Shown here: piece after piece, positions 39,103 through 41,044 of the stretch
How positions within the stretch are numbered: position 1 is the first letter of the stretch
Layout of the letters: each line of letters begins with the position of its first letter
IMG/VR virus record: IMGVR_UViG_3300048548_000024
Location: 1-41,044 of that record
Direction: 5' to 3' (one strand)
Source of the DNA: a virus
DNA: 41,044 bases
Notes under the pieces: model-generated
The model's input: only the letters and a program-made list of their open reading frames with translations
Told to the model about the DNA's origin: nothing
Database searches by the model: none
Position numbers and translations under genes: made by a program

Positions 39103-40011
39103 TTAAAGCGTTACGATAGCAGTTGAGAGCGCTTCAGGCTTCACCACTTTGTAACCATATACTTGCAGGCCACGAATGATGTTACCAAAAGTTGTCTCAG
39201 ACCGGATGGTTTCCATGTTTGTCATCTGTGATGCAAACGTAAAGCCCATCTTATGACCACCAAGTACGCTAAACTCACCGCCTGAAGTTTTCTTCAGATT
39301 GTGAGACACGTAAAGGGTGAAACGATCAATCATGCCGAGGCGACCATTCCGTAGAGGGGATGATCCATCGCCAGTGATAGATGCGTCTTTAAGGTCAGAC
39401 TGCTTGATATAGCCAGCCATCTTGGCAGGGATAACCATGAAGCGATCCTGCTCAGGAGCATTAGCTTCGTCAAGTACGGTACCCATGTTGATGATGGTAT
39501 CAATGACGTTAGAGCTTGTGATAGCAACAGGAGTACCTGCTACACCCAAGTTGATGTCGCCAGAGATGCGGCCAGCTGATGAGCCTTTGTTGTTTGCGCC
39601 AACGTCAGGCAACAGGTCTGTCAGAACACGCTCGTCGATCTTGATCTTCATACGCTCAGAAGCGTCTTTAGACCACTGATCCATCAATGCGATGTCAGAC
39701 TGAACCTGATCAACATCGTCTTCAACACAAGCGAAGTATTCGCCTTTGTCAATTACGAGCTGCAGCTTCGCTTTGTCAGGGTTTTCGACTGCAAGAGTCT
39801 GGCCCTTAACGTAGGTTTTGATGGTGATCTCTGGAGTTGTACGGATATTAACCGTGTCACCCATGTTACGGATTTCACCTTCGTAGTCAGTGTTAGAGAT
39901 TGCGGATAGGACAGTCGCATCGTAGAAGTTCTCGATGAGCTTGCCCGACCAAATCTCGGGGATAAAGTTGCCCGTGTAGTCCGGACGACCTGAAGATACT
40001 GCAAAAGCCAT
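39103..40011 (-). CDS. Major capsid protein
   Basis: The product has 302 residues with AGGAGG before the ATG. It starts with YTGNFIPEIWSGKLIENFYDATVL, typical of phage capsid subunits with an N-terminal arm, then contains INIRTTPEITIKTYVKGQ-like strands, FACVEDDVDQVQSD, a long helix, and a C-terminal DRFMVIPAKMAGYIKQ / GFTFASQMTNMETIRS pattern ending in a GYKVVKPEAL strand. These are HK97-fold major-capsid features similar to marine podovirus capsid proteins. It assembles the icosahedral head on the scaffold encoded just upstream; 16 bases separate the genes, and its strong start site is suited to high expression. Confidence 0.9.
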   Translation of the reverse strand: MAFAVSSGRPDYTGNFIPEIWSGKLIENFYDATVLSAISNTDYEGEIRNMGDTVNIRTTPEITIKTYVKGQTLAVENPDKAKLQLVIDKGEYFACVEDDVDQVQSDIALMDQWSKDASERMKIKIDERVLTDLLPDVGANNKGSSAGRISGDINLGVAGTPVAITSSNVIDTIINMGTVLDEANAPEQDRFMVIPAKMAGYIKQSDLKDASITGDGSSPLRNGRLGMIDRFTLYVSHNLKKTSGGEFSVLGGHKMGFTFASQMTNMETIRSETTFGNIIRGLQVYGYKVVKPEALSTAIVTL

Positions 40012-40027
40012 GTTAGCCTCCTATAAG

Positions 40028-41035
40028 TTATGCAGTGACAATTCGACCTTCTCTCTGTGCTGAGAAAATGTCGCGTTCTATTCGGCCACGTTCTTCTTCC
40101 CGACCTTTGTACTTACCTTTACGTACAGCATCAAAGAAACCTTCGATATCTGCTGGTGAGTATGTTTGGCCTTCAGATGGCATAGTATTAGTCCCTGAAC
40201 GACCTCGCCCTGGGGATACTTGCTTCTCTAATTGGTCAGAAGGAACCTTCCGATTGGTTTGAGCAACTGGGGTACCGTTGGCCTCCTGCCATGACCTAAA
40301 GAACTGCGCCACACGATTAGAATCTAGATTCTGCTGAGCATCTTCTAGATATGTCTGGCGAGAAATACCTGTAAGTGGGTCAACATCTAACAGCCAAGAT
40401 TGAAAATCTCCGTTGTTATTGATGTCCTGCCATTCAGGTATGATAGTGGAAAGCCTAGCCCAAAACGTCTGAGTTGCTGATTCGGCCTGTGCGTGCGAGA
40501 TTTGATTCATCTGCGGTACCACGCTGGTCTGCATCTGCATTACCTGTTGCTCTAACTGAGACACACGATTATTGGCTTGCGCCACTTCTTCTCGTGCTGC
40601 ACGCCGCATAACATCAATAGAATCGCCGTACTCCTGAACATCTTTATCTGTAATCAACGGATCACTAGACTCGGGCTGTGCAGCAGGTTGGTTATTCAAT
40701 GAGCTAAGTAGCTGCTCCATTTGAGTAACACGGGATGATAACTCTCGGTTCTCCGCTTTCATACGAGGAACTTCTGCATTATACATACCCTGCAGTGTTT
40801 TGTACTTTTGTTCCCAAGAATCCTTGGTTTGGTTGTCTGATTCACCGTGCTCTTTGGCTACAGACTGAGGTGCTTGTTCTTCTACACTGTCGGCTACAAC
40901 TTCCTGTACAGGCTGCCCACCGTCGTTAGCTGCGGCCTCGGGTGCATCACCCTGTGCCTCAACCTCTCCGTTAAGTTCCTTGTATAGTTCTTGTACTGCC
41001 TCAGATTGCATTTGAACTTGCTTTGGTATTGCCAT
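40028..41035 (-). CDS. Capsid scaffolding protein
   Basis: The product has 335 residues and lies immediately upstream of the major capsid gene. Residues 1-70 are acidic and disordered (Gln/Glu/Ala-rich). Residues about 75-185 are coiled coil (KTLQGMYNAEVPRMKAENREL and ARVSQLEQQVMQMQT-type helices), as expected for internal scaffolds, followed by WARLSTIIPEWQDINNNG and LLDVDPLTGISRQ. The C-terminus is basic and charged (AVRKGKYKGREEERGRIERDIF), suitable for binding the inner coat surface. It is probably absent from mature heads. The ATG is 9 bases from the window edge, so upstream signals are not visible. No protease motif is seen. Confidence 0.85.
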   Translation of the reverse strand: MAIPKQVQMQSEAVQELYKELNGEVEAQGDAPEAAANDGGQPVQEVVADSVEEQAPQSVAKEHGESDNQTKDSWEQKYKTLQGMYNAEVPRMKAENRELSSRVTQMEQLLSSLNNQPAAQPESSDPLITDKDVQEYGDSIDVMRRAAREEVAQANNRVSQLEQQVMQMQTSVVPQMNQISHAQAESATQTFWARLSTIIPEWQDINNNGDFQSWLLDVDPLTGISRQTYLEDAQQNLDSNRVAQFFRSWQEANGTPVAQTNRKVPSDQLEKQVSPGRGRSGTNTMPSEGQTYSPADIEGFFDAVRKGKYKGREEERGRIERDIFSAQREGRIVTA

Positions 41036-41044
41036 GTTGGACGC

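Noticed and set aside
1-41044. tRNA genes, integrase, transposon ends, toxin-antitoxin pairs, host auxiliary metabolic genes
   Set aside because: None could be supported: almost the whole window is covered by phage replication and virion genes, and spaces between genes are too short for tRNAs.

Overview
The window is a contiguous piece of a tailed double-stranded DNA bacteriophage genome. It is packed almost without gaps and has two opposed gene blocks. No tail sheath or tape-measure gene is seen. There are adaptor and tubular-type tail genes, internal virion proteins (one with a transglycosylase domain, one of 2507 residues), a GTA-type three-TM holin and a GH108 endolysin. Together these suggest a short-tailed (podovirus-like) phage of a Gram-negative host. 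Several short families (YWDE tail protein, DUF5872-like and DUF6321-like proteins, DUF6682-like adaptor) are ones I associate with marine phages, so a marine, perhaps alphaproteobacterial, host is a reasonable inference but is not proven by the sequence.

Plus-strand block, 1-12,323: early, replication and DNA-metabolism genes. The order is: the C-terminal part of a VWA/metallopeptidase (DUF2201) protein cut by the window edge; a possible Nmad5-type protein; an unknown protein; a small Ntn-hydrolase (HslV-like) protein; an HTH-DUF6378 protein; family A DNA polymerase with 3'-5' exonuclease; a RecB/Cas4-like nuclease with a predicted Fe-S cluster; a VRR-NUC nuclease; an SNF2 helicase; a coiled-coil protein; a probable ssDNA-binding protein; a small HTH protein; a strong hairpin; and a large PrimPol-DUF927 primase-helicase. 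Polymerase, primase-helicase, ssDNA-binding protein, two nucleases and a helicase make a nearly self-sufficient replication and recombination module.

Minus-strand block, 41,035 down to 12,320: virion and lysis genes, read from right to left. The order is: scaffold, major capsid protein, a head-decoration candidate, a UUCG hairpin, four tiny basic proteins (two of them too short to be picked up easily), a small acidic-basic protein, two head-tail adaptor candidates, a BppU-like protein, a repetitive stalk protein and a series of tail-fibre proteins. These are followed by many small membrane or accessory proteins, the holin, the endolysin, a large tail protein and a run of internal virion proteins ending in the giant polyvalent protein. 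Most junctions are ATGA or TAATG overlaps, indicating translational coupling along one long late operon. Terminase and portal are not in the window and probably lie beyond 41,044.

The two blocks converge at 12,320-12,323, where their stop codons overlap with no intergenic space. No RNA polymerase, integrase, tRNA, IS element or CRISPR array was recognised. The most interesting points are the protease-like early genes (VWA/MoxR-type and HslV-like), the giant HExxxH polyvalent protein, the internally duplicated stalk protein, the duplicated fibre N-terminal domain, and a related G/C hairpin present at the boundary of both blocks.
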